DNA from: Deltaproteobacteria bacterium
GTDB lineage: Bacteria; Desulfobacterota; DSM-4660; Desulfatiglandales; HGW-15
Direction of reading: 5' to 3'
NCBI GenBank assembly: GCA_020060215.1
Contig: JAGVAP010000069.1
Span: 1-15,033, forward strand
Length of the DNA stretch: 15,033 nt
In this document: in pieces, positions 14,944 through 15,033 of the stretch
Layout: each line of letters starts with the position of its first letter
Position numbering within the stretch: position 1 is the first letter of the stretch
Translations under genes and position numbers: made by a program
Notes under the pieces: generated by a model
What the model saw: the letters and a program-made list of their open reading frames with translations, nothing else
What the model was told of the DNA's origin: nothing
The model's database searches: none

Positions 14944-15033
14944 GTAGGATGGGTGGAGCGCAGCGAAACCCATCGGTTTTGAGGTTTGCGGCATGTTCAA
15001 TCGCTCGAATGGATGGGTTTCGCTGCGCTCCAC
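14944..15033. repeat. Dispersed palindromic (REP-like) repeat, cut by the window end
   Basis: Perfect 22-bp inverted arms lie at 14953-14974 and 15012-15033 (beginning GTGGAGCGCAGCG and ending CGCTGCGCTCCAC). The outer GTAGGATGG of the left side should be matched just beyond the window. It is the same element as 3402-3504. The GGATGGGTGGAGCGCAGCG palindrome is one I recall from many bacterial genomes. Confidence 0.8.

Noticed and set aside
1..15033. CRISPR arrays, tRNA or rRNA genes, IS transposases, phage genes
   Set aside because: I found no regularly spaced direct repeats, no cloverleaf-like segment and no recognisable transposase, integrase or structural phage protein.

Overview
The window looks like chromosomal DNA from a GC-rich anaerobe, most likely a delta-proteobacterial (Desulfobacterota-type) sulfate reducer or syntroph. 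The signs are glycine-reductase-type selenoproteins, Bug/TctC transporters and several classes of dispersed palindromic repeat. The lineage is an inference, because no rRNA or tRNA gene is present.

Left half, minus strand (4870 to 205): a glycine/sarcosine/betaine-reductase-like operon, grdE1 - grdB1 - grdC - trxA. grdB1 is a selenoprotein gene interrupted by an in-frame UGA (2278-2280), followed by a hairpin exactly where a bacterial SECIS should be. A dispersed repeat sits between grdE1 and grdB1. The operon has a good sigma70 promoter (TTGACA-N16-TATAAT) with a perfect dyad over its -35 and spacer. No grdA or grdD is present.

Right half, plus strand (5277 to 13281), divergent from the first: a tightly packed seven-gene operon. 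Its first gene is the main surprise: an N-terminal MerR-type DNA-binding region joined to the C-terminal half of GrdB, including the selenocysteine UGA (6351-6353) and its own SECIS hairpin. The next gene is a second GrdE with a C-terminal extension of about 117 residues. That extension contains the GrdB segment just before the part carried by the MerR fusion. GrdB is therefore cut up and shared between a regulator-like protein and a GrdE, and its N-terminal third is missing. Next come two tandem TctC/Bug substrate-binding proteins, TctB and TctA (a complete tripartite tricarboxylate transporter) and an MBL-fold hydrolase.

The divergent intergenic region (4871-5276) holds two copies of a 22-bp motif (17 of 22 identical), one on the grdE1 promoter and one upstream of the merR-grdB gene. 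The simplest model is that the transporter imports a carboxylated substrate, the Grd-like proteins cleave it reductively (thioredoxin as reductant, GrdC for acyl transfer), and the MerR-GrdB selenoprotein senses substrate, redox state or selenium supply and controls both operons. The substrate and the regulatory logic are inferences.

Right end (13282-15033): structured repeats, a 76-aa orphan with a clear promoter, a CheY-like receiver whose phospho-acceptor Asp is Asn, a small lipoprotein, and one further copy of the dispersed repeat cut by the window edge.
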